Shown here piece after piece: positions 33,401 through 45,257 of a stretch of DNA of 64,000 bases. A program made the translations under genes and the position numbers. Origin of the DNA: Eurosta solidaginis (lineage: Eukaryota > Arthropoda > Insecta > Diptera > Tephritidae); the NCBI RefSeq assembly GCF_040869045.1, contig NC_090319.1:304470998-304534997 (forward strand), read 5' to 3'. Below the pieces are notes generated by a model. That model ran no database searches and had not been told where the DNA came from. It saw only the letters and a program-made list of their open reading frames with translations. Every line of letters starts with the position of its first letter. Position 1 is the first letter of the stretch.

Positions 33401-34360
33401 CTACAAAACGTCTAGGCAATCGCAAAGTGTAAGAATTTGAGTGTTTTGAGTTTCTGTTTTCATTTTGGTAGCATGACTTCCCTATCACACCTTCTTCTAT
33501 TACTTTCTTTGATGTGTTTTAACACAAAAATGTTATATAACATTATGTATGTGCGCAATATCTACATAAAAACAAAGGGATTTTGAAATTCTTCCCCAAA
33601 CCTCAAAATCAGAATTGTTTTTATTTTTATTTAATGCATACTAATCGCATGAAAATTAAAATTTTTCTATTGAGACTTCGTTGCGTATTTATAAAAAAGT
33701 ACGAATATGAGTATTGTGCTATTCTTAATAATATCGAAAATAAAAAATATACCTAATAAATTTCGTTTTTTAATATTCAAAGACGTATCCGAGTTCGTTT
33801 GATGTTTACACAAGTAAAGGCATTATAAATGTTTTATTATATAAGTAAGTATTTTACCAAAATGGAGGCATGTTTTAGTTCATGCTATTTTGGTTTAAAT
33901 GTGAGTATGTTGTTTGTGTGCGTTTATATATAATCGAGCAAAAGTTGTGGCTAAACATAAAATACAACCAAAATGTATTAAGTTTCAAAAGTACTGAATT
34001 AATTATTAAGCATCATTAGAAATAATTTGTTTTCAGTATCCTTCATGATAAAATAAATAAGGTCAACAATAACCTGACTAAAGCATATAATCATATCAAC
34101 TGAAACAGCATTCTTTGAAATCATATCCACCATAGGGATACCACTTTAGTTTACACAGTACAAACCATCTTTAAACATAGAAAATGGTTTCAATAACATA
34201 GAAGCCAGCTTGATTCTCAAATTCCTGCAAAAGGTTGGAGGAAGCGGCAACACCTGATTATAGAACAGGAGGAAATACACATTCTGAATGAAAACTCATT
34301 TAAATTAATTGCGTAAAGATAACTAGATAATACAGACAATATGGTTAAAGCATAACTGAG
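27425..34360. other. Seven kilobases of AT-rich geneless DNA
   Basis: I see no exon with convincing protein homology here. Features are a TA run near 27588-27603, many T-rich tracts, TGTATG-type words around 29930-30180, and a 21-T run at 32643-32663. The longest open frame (30773-31186, plus, 137 codons) has no recognised motif. The composition would fit a long 3' UTR or an intron, but nothing ties it to a gene. Confidence 0.45.
32643..32663. repeat. Poly-T run of 21
   Basis: An uninterrupted T run. On the minus strand it would be a poly-A tract, so it could mark the end of a retroposed sequence, but no body was recognised beside it. Confidence 0.8.
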
Positions 34361-34662
34361 ACATTTGCTTCATAACTCAAGTCAAAGAGAGGTGCTACGT
34401 AGTTTACAACCTGTGTCGCAGCAAACGTACGCAACGCCAACCCGAGCAAAATCTTTAGCCAATATTACTTTAACACTTTGGAGGGTTACCTCTCCAGAAG
34501 TGACTGTGGGGATGGGTTTCTTTAACGAAACTCTTCACAAATGGGTCCAAAACGGGTGTAAGATATGACAGTACTGGCTCCAGCTCAATGCTCAGCTTTA
34601 ATTTGATTCCCATTAGCTGCTTTTGTTTGCAAGCGAGCTTGAAAAAAAACGCGTCAACTGGT

Positions 34663-35039
34663 GTGGCTTTCCGTAATTCGATATCGATCAAGAATGAGTA
34701 TAAAATAATAGTTTTCGCTTTCCGTAACACAAATTGTCGACGCGTCGTATCGAACGTTCGATACAAACTGTTCGATACCAACCACGAATTGCAGTTTTTG
34801 AAATTTTATGCTTTGGTGATTATTTAGGGAATGATTTTTTCATCAGAGATTAAGAAACAAACGCTATTTATAAAAGAAAATATTTTGGTAGCTCCAAAAA
34901 GCTTTCTAAACACCCTTTGAAATCTGCAAAGAGAGAGCTTATACCAAGATACGGGAACTAAAATGGCATCATCGAGCGTTCGACATCGACTTGAAGTATC
35001 GAATAAACGAGTGTCGACTATCAAATTACGGAAAGCCAC
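34663..35039. mobile_element. MITE-like element with GTGGCTTTCCGTAATT ends (377 bp)
   Basis: Both ends carry GTGGCTTTCCGTAATTYGATA in inverted orientation (34663-34683 and 35019-35039). The interior holds 'tcgaacgttcgata' and 'gagcgttcgacatcgac' phrases and an aagaatgag block. Target duplication is not clear (a CTGG is present on both sides). No coding capacity. Confidence 0.65.
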
Positions 35040-35987
35040 CCCTGGATAAACAATTTTATCTTGGTGGAACGATAGAGGTGGTGGAAGAAAATCAGCTAAT
35101 TGCTACTTATTTTACGTGCTTTGACATTTTTGCGTCTGGCGCAGTACATGTTTGACACTAATCCAGAGAATTACAAAAACCAAATACATTCAATGCGTGT
35201 TTGTTTGTAAGTATGTCACCCTACCGTCACGCTGTTATTTTGTTATTTGTGTTTATCTCCACATTTTTATGTACATTTCATTTGCTCGTTCACAATAGCG
35301 CCCTATTTATTGTCGACTGTTGCTTAAGCGACTTCATCTCAAACCGGTTAGCCAACTTACTTTGAGTTGTTGCTTTATATGCAAATCCCTAACCTACCTA
35401 GCGTTTTATTTCCACTAGCTTGCAAGAAAAAAGCAAATACTGTCTAGTTTTAAATATCTATGACAATGGCGGTGGTAATTTCTCCCAGTACATTACTTTG
35501 CAGCTCGTTATCAAGCGGCTTCATAACGGATTTTGGAAGAACCATTTTCGATAAGCGGCTCTTCGATATGTTTTTAGCTAGATCTTTTGTAATGCTTGGT
35601 TTTCATTGGGTTAAAATGTCAGAAATCATAGACTGACTCATACTGACACGATGAATGTCAAAATCGTTTCCCCACATTGCCACATAACTGACTAGAAGTC
35701 GATAAAGCTGTTAATGGCAAAAGAAAACCTCATATTTTGTATTCATTTATTTCAAATCCTATTTCATTATTTCTATTTATTTCACATGTAGCGGTGTCAT
35801 ACATTTTAAGGATGCCTGTTTGAATACGAATAAAGTTTTTTGATATGAAATTTACCAAATGGGTGGGCACGAACCATTTTCACTTATTTGTCGATTGAAT
35901 CGACAAACTTGAAATAACAATGAATTTAAACGTTGAAAATTTGACTTGAATTAATTGCCTGGAAGTCTCACATGCATTAGAGATATA
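35040..35987. other. Noncoding; possible decayed relative of the 193-bp MITE at about 35058-35225
   Basis: The piece 'tggtggaacgatagaggtgg' followed by 'ctggcgcagtac' faintly resembles the MITE of 6279-6471. The motif 'ataactgacta-aagtcgataaag' at 35687-35715 recurs near 38212-38235. No gene was recognised. Confidence 0.35.
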
Positions 35988-36093
35988 CGCCGCCGATAAA
36001 CGCCGCCGCCGCCGCCGCCGCCAATTAAGGTCGTTTTCGTACGCCGCCGCCGAATGTCAAAAATATCGGCGGCGGCGGCGGCGTCCGGCGCGC
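35988..36093. repeat. GCC/GGC trinucleotide arrays in inverted orientation
   Basis: A GCC array (35988-36022) and a second GCC array near 36041-36052 face a GGC array (36066-36084) across a short spacer, so the strand can fold on itself. The same CGCCGCC-then-GATTAA type of sequence occurs at 38126-38145. It lies 270 bp from the assembly gap. Confidence 0.85.
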
Positions 36094-36365
36094 TACTACT
36101 ATATTTTCTACTCGTCTAAGACTGTTTAGGCCATTTATTGTTCAAGTCGAAATTGGTCGGATATGGTCGAAATGGTATCAACGGATACCCATCACTGCCA
36201 GTTATAAGAAACTAATAACGAAATTTAACTCTTTCTAACTGTTCAAAAGTTATTTAAAAAACAGGTGTTTTCGATGTCAGCATAACACGGACTTTGCATC
36301 ACCCAATTCACCAAGTTATTAAAACAAAACACTAAAAGAAACGTTATATAATACATTTATATAAT

Positions 36366-36465
36366 NNNNNNNNNNNNNNNNNNNNNNNNNNNNNNNNNNN
36401 NNNNNNNNNNNNNNNNNNNNNNNNNNNNNNNNNNNNNNNNNNNNNNNNNNNNNNNNNNNNNNNNN
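36366..36465. other. Assembly gap of exactly 100 N
   Basis: One hundred N is the usual placeholder for a gap of unknown length, so distances across this point are not reliable. The open frame drawn through it is meaningless. Confidence 0.98.
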
Positions 36466-37599
36466 ACTTTGCATATTTTTTCCAAAAAAAATAAGAAAAT
36501 TACCCAAGGCGTTTCAAATTGTTTTCACGTTGTTAAAAAAAGCAAAAAAAGTGCCGATTTTTTTTTTAATTTTATATTGCTATTGGCTGAAAGAATAAGC
36601 GAAATCAGTGATGCAAAATCCTTTAGTAGGTTCTAGAGGCATAAACACTCCTTTGAAATGTTTTTTACCTCATACTTAAGTTGAGGATATATGTACGTAT
36701 GAGAAGGGTTTGAAAAATCACTTGGGCTTACATTCAAACATCTGTTGTTTATTTGCGAAACTATACAATAGCGTCTGAAATGTTAATTTTAATTTTAACA
36801 CTTCATCCTTCAACACCCAAGTCTCCCGGTTTGACATAAAGTTGGCGGCCCTATTCAAAACTATTCCCTTGGAGTTAATTACATTGATTATAGCCTATCA
36901 ACCAAGTTTAAATATCACCTACACGTTACGGCTCCTTTTACAAATGTGAATACGTAGGCACATATATGTATGTATTTAGCAGGTGAGGCTTTGTCCTTCG
37001 TAAGAACACTCAAAGTGGTGAAGCAAAAGCTTTCCCAAGACAGTGGAAAAAATTACCGTGTGTGCTACTACCCTAACGAAGTGGACAGTCGAACTAGTCT
37101 GAAAACTGAAGCTACGCGGCCATCCATAATGAGCTCTTATATCATTAGGCCGGAAAACAGCAGTAAACATCATTCAACTTAAAATCGGTCGACTTTCATT
37201 CTAAAATATCGTTTTGATTTAACGAAGACTATTGAAATCAATGATGTGAACACAAACGTCTACAAACTCTGGTCTACATTTTAAAAATTTTATCCAGGGT
37301 CCTTGTAAAATTTTAATTATATAGATGCCGCGAGGATTATAAGATTTTCACCCATTACGCAATGACGGCATCCTTGGCCGAACTCCGTAACGTTTCCATT
37401 TGTTTCTCTGGTGTAGCTCAGCAAAAGCATCCGTTGGAAAGTCTTCGCAGCTACACCTAGAGCTTCTAGGAAAATGACGTCGACGAAGGTATGAGTTCGA
37501 AGTCGCAGTCCTATAGCTTCTGTGCTGGCATATGGTGTGAGGGTCAGAAGGCCTGGTAGCGACTGGTGGTCGGGATTGCTACTGTTCGCACATCGGGAA
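36466..37599. other. Noncoding, nothing recognised
   Basis: A 70-codon frame at 36970-37182 has no recognised motif. The stretch 37340-37599 is GC-richer and might be old LINE, but I could not place it. Confidence 0.4.
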
Positions 37600-37765
37600 T
37601 TGTAGCTCTTAAAAACAGCCGAAAAAACTGGGGGCTCCCTGTGCCACGAGTTTCATAAGTATTAATAGACCATTAATAGCAACCGTAAGTGAACTTTGTG
37701 CGTGGCCGCCAAGGAGCCACAAATGATTTAAAGAATTTGTGTTCGCGACGATTGTTAGGAGTTTA
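37600..37765 (-). pseudogene. Possible LINE J relic (PHD-like region)
   Basis: The words 'aaggagccacaaatgattta' and 'tgtgttcgcgacg' match the segment at 22110-22150 of LINE J ('aaggagccacaaaagattta', 'tgtacgtcggg') in the same orientation. The match is short and the rest has decayed. Confidence 0.4.
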
Positions 37766-38125
37766 CCCTAGGTGAAACTACGCTTTGCAGGGGAGTTGCA
37801 GACAAAAGTGTGGCTATTTTATGTATCTCAATTTTCACCAGACGCAGCAGTACCAATTCCAAAGACCGGGGCTAGGTTCGAAGCCTCTCTGGAGCAAGTG
37901 AACGAGGGACAATCCCTCCGCAAGGAGCTAATCCTGAAAATGTTTGAACAGTCTGCGAGATCTGGAGGCAAAAACCTCGGATCTTTCCGAAATGGCCAAC
38001 ACGTTGATTTCCTTAAATACATACAAGCAAACCCTTTCATAAATACTATTTTTTTAAATCGAAAAATCAAGCTCTTTAAAGTAAGAACACCGTGTATAAT
38101 ATAGCCACGGTATATAATAGAGCCT

Positions 38126-38262
38126 GCGCCGCCGCCGCCGATTAAGTGATCGGCGTAAACCTCTAACATGCATATATAGTGTCCCAGGTGCTTCTATTAT
38201 TTCACATACATAACTGACTTGAGTCGGTAAAGTTCTGCGTGTCAAAAACTAACCTCACATTT
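38126..38262. repeat. GCC array plus motif shared with 35.7-36.0 kb
   Basis: A GCC run (38126-38140) is followed by 'gatcggcgtaaacctcta', then 'cataactgacttgagtcggtaaag' at about 38210. At 35.7-36.0 kb the same two parts occur in the opposite order. They are probably two copies of one dispersed repeat in different orientation. Confidence 0.5.
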
Positions 38263-39931
38263 TATGTGAAGGGACGCCAGTTGACAAACGAAAATTAAAC
38301 TGCTAACATGTTAGAAAATTATGTTTTGATGCCAAATTATAATAAAAGACAGGTGGTAAATTGCGGTCTTCACTTATTTGTCATTTTGTTTTCCACAAGC
38401 CGTTTTGATTAAAACAACAACGTTTGACTTATAATTTGACTCAGTGAAACCAAGCATAGCAAATGTGTTCTGAAAACTGGTGGCGTTTTTTTTAATCCCA
38501 ATTCATTATGACCAGTTGTTTTACATAATATTTTATTTAAAACTGAGGGCACACCGACTGACAAACGAAAAAAATATACACCAAATGTCAAAAGAAATTT
38601 TGGCGTCAAGTATGCAAAGTAGGTAGACAATGACCGTTTTCACCTACTAGCTGTAACTTAAATTGACGCTAAATACCCTTCAGATGACTTCATTTGAGTT
38701 TCATAGGGTGACCAATCCCTGTTAAAGCGATAATTTTGAATGTTTTGTTGAAAAACCGCAAAAAGCTATTGTGAATATACGAAAACCGGAAAAAACAGGT
38801 GACTTCAGTTCATACTTTTCTTTTGCGCTTAACTTAAAATCGATGTGTCAGTTAGGATGGAAAAAAGGGCAATTTCGATATCTTATAGATAAGAGACTAA
38901 CTGAGGATGGTGCAAATGGTGCTTGATGACCACAGCTGATGGCGAACGCCACGACGGTTTTGTGCCACCACAAAGTTGTACAGGAATACTCTAGCATTGG
39001 ATTAGAGTTCGTGATTGACGATTTAAATGTGTTTCCTGTTACTGCCTTAAGAGTATCAAGTCCTATCAACTAGTGGCTGCAGTTTAAGCGTTCTTAAGAA
39101 CAAAAAAAAAGATGACGTTGCCAGGCGTGCAAAAATTATTTCATATGAAACTTTATTTGTTTTCTAAGTTTTTAGCACTCACCATTGCGCTTGCTGTGAA
39201 ATCATTCAAATTTAATCACACAACCTCAAAATCCCCGAAATTTATGTAAGAGATCCCCTTTATACACATTTTCGAAGAGTGCCCCTCTTGGCAAATGTTA
39301 CATTTTGGGGATATATTTGAACCTCCTCGTCGGGACACACTTTTAAAGTAGTAGGATAAAAGCTGGGATGTAATTTAAATTTAGCCACACATCTACAATT
39401 ATAAGATTACTATGACAAAATAAATATACGTTCGAAAATCATAGATATTATCTTAAAAAATTTAAATAATCTTTGTTTATTTGTTTTAAACATGGACGCT
39501 ATTAAATGTTGCTTTTACTTTACTTTAAATTGAGCAAGAAGAATTTTTAGAATAAAATACTGTTTTAACCTTCGATTAAAAAATCTTCCCCAATTTTTTA
39601 TTTGAAGGTTAAAGAAATAAATTTTTATTTATTTTTTTTTTTTTTTTTAAAGTTTTGAAATTATAAATGTTATATAAATTTTTATATTTATTTGTATCAA
39701 AAAAAGTTGTTCGTATAAGTGTCGCTCTGGGCTAATATTTTGTGTTTAATTTTTGTATTAACTAAAGAAAACAACCGAAGCGCCTTTAACTTTTTTTTTT
39801 TAAATTAGCATCATAATACTTATTTTGTTATACAATTCAAAGCATCACATGTGACAATTTTTGATTTTTGTTTGTGTAATCTTAATACTAAAAACTACTG
39901 CTATATATTTTTATAAAAAAAATCGGTAATT
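38263..39931. other. Noncoding with weak internal repeats
   Basis: 'gttgacaaacgaaaa' near 38280 and 'ctgacaaacgaaaa' near 38557 suggest an eroded duplication about 280-300 bp apart. The rest is AT-rich, with T runs near 39627-39648. No gene was recognised. Confidence 0.4.
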
Positions 39932-40402
39932 GTGCAGTTTAGGGGCCCCACCCTAAAATTGGGCCTTTTTTTTTTTAGTAAGGTATCAAAAGACGCGTAT
40001 TCACGTCTAGATCAAGAATCCGAAAGCGGAAGTTAACTTTTTTTACCCGTTCAAAAGATATTAATAAAAAACCGAAAAAAGACCCGCGGGTACTTCCGAA
40101 ACACATTTCTGCGTTTGGCGGTCTTCGGCCGCGCTTGTAAAAAATAACCCTGGGCTACGCCATGCCAAGTCCGGGTGTGTGGTATAACCGTGGCTACCGC
40201 CACGGTGATGCACAATTTTTTTTGTGGGTACACACAACAGCAACCACATGAAAATCGCCAACTTCAACTGCAAATATCTCCGGACAGAGATAAAGTTTTT
40301 CTTTTCCGCCTTCGGATTATTGTTCTCGAGATTAATACACGCCTTTTGATGCCTCACTCGAAAATCTTGGCCAAACTTTAGGGTGGGGCCCCTAAACTGC
40401 AC
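39932..40402. mobile_element. Foldback MITE, family M, copy 2 (471 bp)
   Basis: Perfect terminal inverted repeats of 26 bp, starting GTGCAGTTTAGGGGCCCCA, at both ends. Inside, inverted 'acgcgtatt' / 'aatacacgcc' and 'tccgaaagcgg' / 'ccgccttcgga' blocks flank the core shared with 26973-27424 ('aacttcaactgcaaatatct', 'acatgaaaatcgcca'). The outermost repeats of the two copies differ although the core is the same. No clear target duplication. Confidence 0.82.
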
Positions 40403-42093
40403 TACTACCAAAAAATCTTTATGACGAAAATTTGAAGTTATAATTTATTTTTTATGAAAAAAAAAAAATTAATTAATGTGGTATGGTATAATTATTTTTT
40501 TCTAAGAAAGGCATAATTCAATGATTTTAGAACTAATGGAGTACTATCATGAAAATTTTGAATACCATATATTATACAAAGTCCCTAAATGTGCTGAAAA
40601 GTAAGTAAATTGGGCGCGTTATACATATGTATGTATGTTTTTTTTAGTAGATATAATATATTTAAGGTCCACATACGGCGCTTGCAGATATTTTTTTTTA
40701 TATTTTTTATTTTATTTTATTTTATTTTATTTTATGTTATTTTTTTCAATACAATATGCCAAATGCGTATTTTCGAAACAAAAGATTGCACAAAAGACGG
40801 GTGAGAACTTTTAAATTTTTTAAAAAGTTTTTTTTTTTGTTGTAAAATAATTACCGAGTGTTTTAATCACATCATTTAGTTATAGTTGTAAGATTTACTG
40901 AAAGTTTTTTCTACGGTTTTTATTGTTTTTGTGTGTGTGTGTGTGTTTTTTTTCTCCGTATTTTGTTGTAAAGTTTATTAGTACATATAAATTTTTTTAA
41001 TATGCATTGTTTTTGTTGTTAAATTTTAAATACCTTTAATAGAAAATTTGGCGTGAACGATAGCTCTGCAAGAGTGTGCATGTTTTGATGTGTCTGCTTA
41101 TATTTTAATATCACTAGGATAGGAAGATGAATGTCAGCGAAAATTTCATACGATTTTTTGATGCGAGATTTTTCTTTTTATAATATTCTTAGTATTTCTA
41201 TTATTTTTAGATTTTTTTTGCTTTCTTTTCGCATTAAATAATAATTTTTATTTAATACATTTTTCTCAGGCATATAAATATATATATTTATATATATTTT
41301 ACGCGACATTAAATCAAAATATATTTTTTATTCACATTTTTGCGCACTAATTTCTTTTAAGTTTTTTTTTTTTTTTGATTTTAATGAAATTATTTTGAAC
41401 TTTTTTGTGCAAATATGTATATTTAAATTTCTTAAATTAGTTTTTAGTGTGCATATACATATGTGCATACGTAAATATATTTATAACTAGTTTTTATATT
41501 ACTTGTTTTTAAATACTATGCTTAAAACAAATATTTTATTAGAAATATTTTTTACGCTCATATAAATAGTTTTTGTGCTAAAAGCTTAAAATCTCAGCTA
41601 TATTGTTTTTTTTTTTTTGTTTGAAGAATAAATAAAAAATGAATTTGTTATGCAAGTTTTTTTATTTGTTTCTAACCAAGCATTTCTGTATCTGTGTACT
41701 AGCGATATAAGCATTTATTATTTGCTGTTAAAGTATATTTGGGTATTTTTTTTTTTTAATTAAAAATATATATTTTTTTAACTATACTAAATGACATTTA
41801 CGCGTCCTTGCATTTATATTTGTTTTTATGTGCGGAATCGTTTTTGTAATATATATTTTTTTTTTTTTTATTTGTTTGTATTACACTCATATACAAACAT
41901 ATGTTTCATATTAAATATTTTTGCATTTTCGACTTACATAATTTGATTTGTCTTCTTTTTCGTATATACATATATAATTTTATATATATGTATGTATGCA
42001 TTTTTTTATATATAGTTTTTTATAGATGCATTATTATTTTTATTTTTATTATAATATTTTTATTTTATTAGTTTTTATTTATTTTTTTTTTTT
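40403..42093 (-). other. AT-rich stretch downstream of exon F, candidate 3' UTR
   Basis: This directly follows the stop codon of terminal exon F on the minus strand. It is very A-rich on that strand and has many TTTATT words on the plus strand (AATAAA on the minus). It has a TTTTA array (about 40707-40735) and a GT run (40931-40947). It may be the 3' UTR of that isoform, bounded by the family M element, but this is inference only. Confidence 0.4.
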
Positions 42094-42365
42094 TCATTTC
42101 TTAATTTCTGGTACTATTATCTCAACCGCAACACTTTCCGCTGCTGGATTAGCTGTTATGTTTGTTATTAACGGCATTTGTTGTTGTGGTTGTTGTTGGT
42201 GTTGATGTTGGTGGTGCTGTTGTTGAGTGTGATGCTGCGAGCCCTTCCTATCCAGTTGACTAATCGCGGTATGAGCTATATTTCCAGGTGCCACCGAATT
42301 ACTACGCGTCGAACGTATTGACGTGGCTGACGCGTTGCTGGCGTTGGCGCTGTCCGAATGTGACC
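42094..42365 (-). CDS. EB-module membrane protein, alternative terminal exon F
   Basis: An acceptor (cctaaacag) above 42365 opens an exon in phase 1 that completes the codon begun by exon D's last G. It encodes about 90 residues: Ser/Asn-rich SHSDSANASNASATSIRSTR, then LDRKGSQHH, a His/Gln run (about 27 residues), then a short end VAVEIIVPEIKK before TGA. It has the same phase as exon E, so either can be joined to exon D; with F the part of the protein in this window is 288 residues. The polar, Ser/Arg-rich content suits a cytoplasmic tail open to phosphorylation. Confidence 0.75.
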
Positions 42366-42991
42366 CTGTTTAGGTTCAAATAGCGCAGAGTTAAATAAAG
42401 CAAAAATAAATTAAGAAAATTTATATTAGTATGAAGTTTACGTAAATATTTATTTCAGAAGAATACACACAATTTTAGCTAAGTACAACATTCACACATT
42501 TATAATAGACAGTAGGTAAAGGGTTTAATGTATGTATGTAGGTACATTAGATGGGTATAACAGTTATACATTTATTATTTACAGTTAATAGTTATAGTTA
42601 CAGTTTTATAGACAATAATATGTAATTTATAAAGATATGCCCAGTCAGCAAATAAAAACATTTTAATTTTGTTTATCATTACCAGTGCTCAAAGTATCAA
42701 AAGCGGGTTGTTCTCGCCTTGAGTATTCATGTCATAGCTCCTTTGAGCCTTCTCAAAAAGCTTTTCCTTATTTCAATAATTTTTCAACAAACATTCAGCG
42801 TTTGAGTTGAATGCGGGCAAGGCGAATTTACAGGAAGAATTACGAACTATTTTCTTTTAGAGACAGTTTACCACATATGTATGATAAAAAGTTTCACTAC
42901 GTGCCGCAAGGGTCTGGATATTTGAAAAAAAAAAAAAAAATAAAATATTTGAAAAAAATATTTTCAAGAGACTGAAATAAAAAAATGCCCA
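42366..42991 (-). other. Intron sequence, nothing recognised
   Basis: Part of the 13.4-kb interval between exons D and F. No repeat was matched to other parts of the window. Confidence 0.45.
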
Positions 42992-43352
42992 AGCGGGTTT
43001 AAAGGGCTTAGAATATACCCGCGGCAGGTATGCCTGTGGTAAGAAGCGACTAAAATACATAAATAATTCAAGGGGTTGCCAGCGCAGTTTATTGCTTCTC
43101 CTACCCAATTGTCAACCTCAAATACCCGTGGCGAACTCTGTATCTTTAGCAGCCGAACTTCTACCGACCACAAGTTGCTATAGAACTAAAGGGGTGGGGC
43201 GGGCTGGCCTAGAAGGTTCAATGTAATCATATTAAGTTATTCCCGAGATGGTCGGACTTGTACCTTGATGGTGTCTGTTACCGGAACGTACCGGTAGGAC
43301 CATTAATATAGATTGTACTTCCGTAAACCCTCGGTAAGTGTCTTTATAGCAA
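42992..43352 (+). mobile_element. LINE family K 3' tail in EB gene intron
   Basis: Plus orientation: 'cttagaatatacccgcggca', 'gcctagaaggttcaatgta', 'cccgagatggtcgg', 'gttaccggaacgtaccgg', and the end 'tctttatagcaacaacaaca'. It is antisense to the host gene and matches the tails at 23521-23955, 24430 and 25361. Confidence 0.75.
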
Positions 43353-44299
43353 CAACAACAAGAGATACAAACAATTTGAACATTTCTTTTATATAATTGG
43401 AGCAAAACGCAGCACAAAATTTGTCCTTAAACACATTTTTTCTGTGCTGGTGAGTTTTGTTTTTTAAATAAAGCTATCGTGAACAGGTTATCAGAAGTAA
43501 TATTATAAAAGCGGAGTGAAATTACCAATTCAAGGCGAACAAGTTCTTAAAGTCTATCTAGATTGAAAACATCTCAGCAAAAAAGACATTAAACGTATAT
43601 AACTAAACCGTTGCTGTGGTGCACTATTTTATGACAAAAAAAAAATTATTGCAATGTGCAGGTGCACAATTCGCTAGATTTAGGGCATATCCTTATAATG
43701 GAAGCACATATAAAGCTTTAAATAAAATTAAAACAATGCTGTCGTGAATGCAACATAAACAAAGAAAAAATTACAATAAGTATAAGCTGTAAATGAATGC
43801 CATAAAATTATATAAGTCTTCGTACTATCGACATATATACGTAAAAAATAGGAGTGGATCCGAGTAAATATGCTCCAATTTGCGTAATTACAAGAGATAG
43901 TTACTGCACTCAGACAATTTGGTGTTGATGAAAATTTTGGCGAATATCAAGGACAGGGTTAAAGGGGTGCACGTGGAGCAAAAAGTCCGTAGATGCTACC
44001 CCTCTCCGTTTTTTCGTGTATTTTCATGTTTTATGCAACTATCTACATATGCTCTTATTCTTATCACAAACTAAGCCAGACTGTAGTTTAGGTATCATAT
44101 GTAAATATTTTCGGAATAAGGAGTTCTGGTATAAAATGTGCATTAGCCAGTTTTGTTAAGTATAAAGTTAAGTCCCATTTTTTGTAATTGCTGTCAGTAA
44201 CTGTACCTCTGCTTGGTTTTCATTAGGCAAAATGATTGCCATCAAAACTGCTTCAAGCGGACCCGTTGATCAGTTGGGGTGAAAAGCGTTTTCACACAA
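43353..44299 (-). other. Intron sequence, nothing recognised
   Basis: No gene or matched repeat. A nearby phrase 'gtgcacgtggagcaaaaagt' is GC-richer but has no recognised relative. Confidence 0.4.
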
Positions 44300-44433
44300 T
44301 AGCCGTGTTTTTTTTACACGCTTAGCGCGTGAAAAAAACGCCTATCCTCGCTTAGATAATGCTTAGGAGACCCATCTAGCGGCAGTGGTTAAACAACTAG
44401 ATAAAACTACAGGGTGTACCGAAAAGCGGAGAC
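44300..44433 (+). repeat. Dispersed repeat shared with 47627-47768
   Basis: The two share 'cttagataatgcttaggaga', 'cccatctagcggcagtggtt' and 'gtaccgaaaagcggagac', in direct orientation 3.3 kb apart and bracketing the solo LTR and exon E. Confidence 0.8.
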
Positions 44434-44440
44434 TAATTTT

Positions 44441-44625
44441 ATATGTTTTTAATCCCAATTGTGTGGAAAAATTCTAGTCGCGCTCTCAAAAGCTTAGTAA
44501 CATTGGATTTATAGCAGTACTTCTGCTATTCACTATTATATCAATATTATTATCTGTATTTAATTAGCGAGACATGCTCATATTGCTTTTTACAATTGTT
44601 TTTTGTTATTGATACGAGTATTCTA
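44441..44625 (+). repeat. Uninterrupted copy of the repeat split by H1 at 4520
   Basis: It carries 'aatcccaattgtgtgg', 'agcttagtaacattgga', 'attagcgagacatgctc' and then 'acaattgttttttgttatt' without a break. This gives the empty site for the H1 element at 4520-5460. Confidence 0.7.
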
Positions 44626-44739
44626 ATTTAGCTCAAAGATAGATGGATTTCCAACTCTTTGTACTGAAAGAGTGCTGTCTTCTTCATGTGCGAAGGATAA
44701 GCTCTGCGTTTGTGTTGGTATTTCCAAAGCTGTTCGTAT

Positions 44740-45253
44740 TGTGATGAATATCAGCAACACTAAGGGATACTATCATCTCTAAGCCAATACTAAGCAGTGA
44801 CTTGTATGCACATCAACAAGTCAATCATTATGTCTATACATATGTCCATACAAGCAGCGGAGAGGGACGCACAAACACATGCATATATTTGAGATACTCC
44901 CAAAAGTAAGCAATCATCTGTGGAAGTATCACTCACATATACACGCGCATATGAGAAGCTATAACGTGCATCTGTATTTATAGCTGGTAAACAAGTAGCA
45001 AATTCTAGAAATAGAAACGCATAGAAATATGTCAACGAGGAAACCAAAGAGTATAAAAGCGGCCCCAGCTGAGGCACGACGATTCAGTTTGATTTAAGCA
45101 CTCTATATGTTGAGAAGTAGAAGTGTTATTGTGAAGTACTTTAATAAAGACCATTTTGCTTTATTGAATATTGGAGTTATTTATTCAACAGTTTAGTGAT
45201 TCGAACGTTAGTAGAAGGTTGCAAATAAGCGGAATTTCACTAAATTCGTTACA
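44740..45253 (+). mobile_element. Solo LTR of a Gypsy-type retrotransposon (514 bp)
   Basis: It starts TGTGATGAATATC and ends ...AAATTCGTTACA (TG...CA). Exact 4-bp direct repeats GTAT flank it (44736-44739 and 45254-45257), as expected for Gypsy-group integration. A TATAAAAG box (45052-45059) and AATAAA (45143-45148) lie in the right order for U3-R-U5. No internal region remains, so it arose by recombination between two LTRs. It sits in an intron of the EB gene, antisense to it. Confidence 0.9.
45052..45059 (+). promoter_or_regulatory. LTR TATA box
   Basis: TATAAAAG within the solo LTR, about 85-90 bp before its AATAAA signal. If still active it would start antisense transcripts in the EB gene intron. 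Confidence 0.6.
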
Positions 45254-45257
45254 GTAT

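Noticed and set aside
36319..36507. Open frame across the N gap
   Set aside because: It exists only because N bases were read through.
37772..38104. 110-codon plus-strand frame (FSPDAAVPIPKTGARF)
   Set aside because: No recognised family and no splice or promoter context. It lies between transposon relics, so it is left uncalled.
39260..39345. Possible LINE C-terminal fragment (HIFEECPSW)
   Set aside because: One short match to a common LINE end with no neighbouring support.
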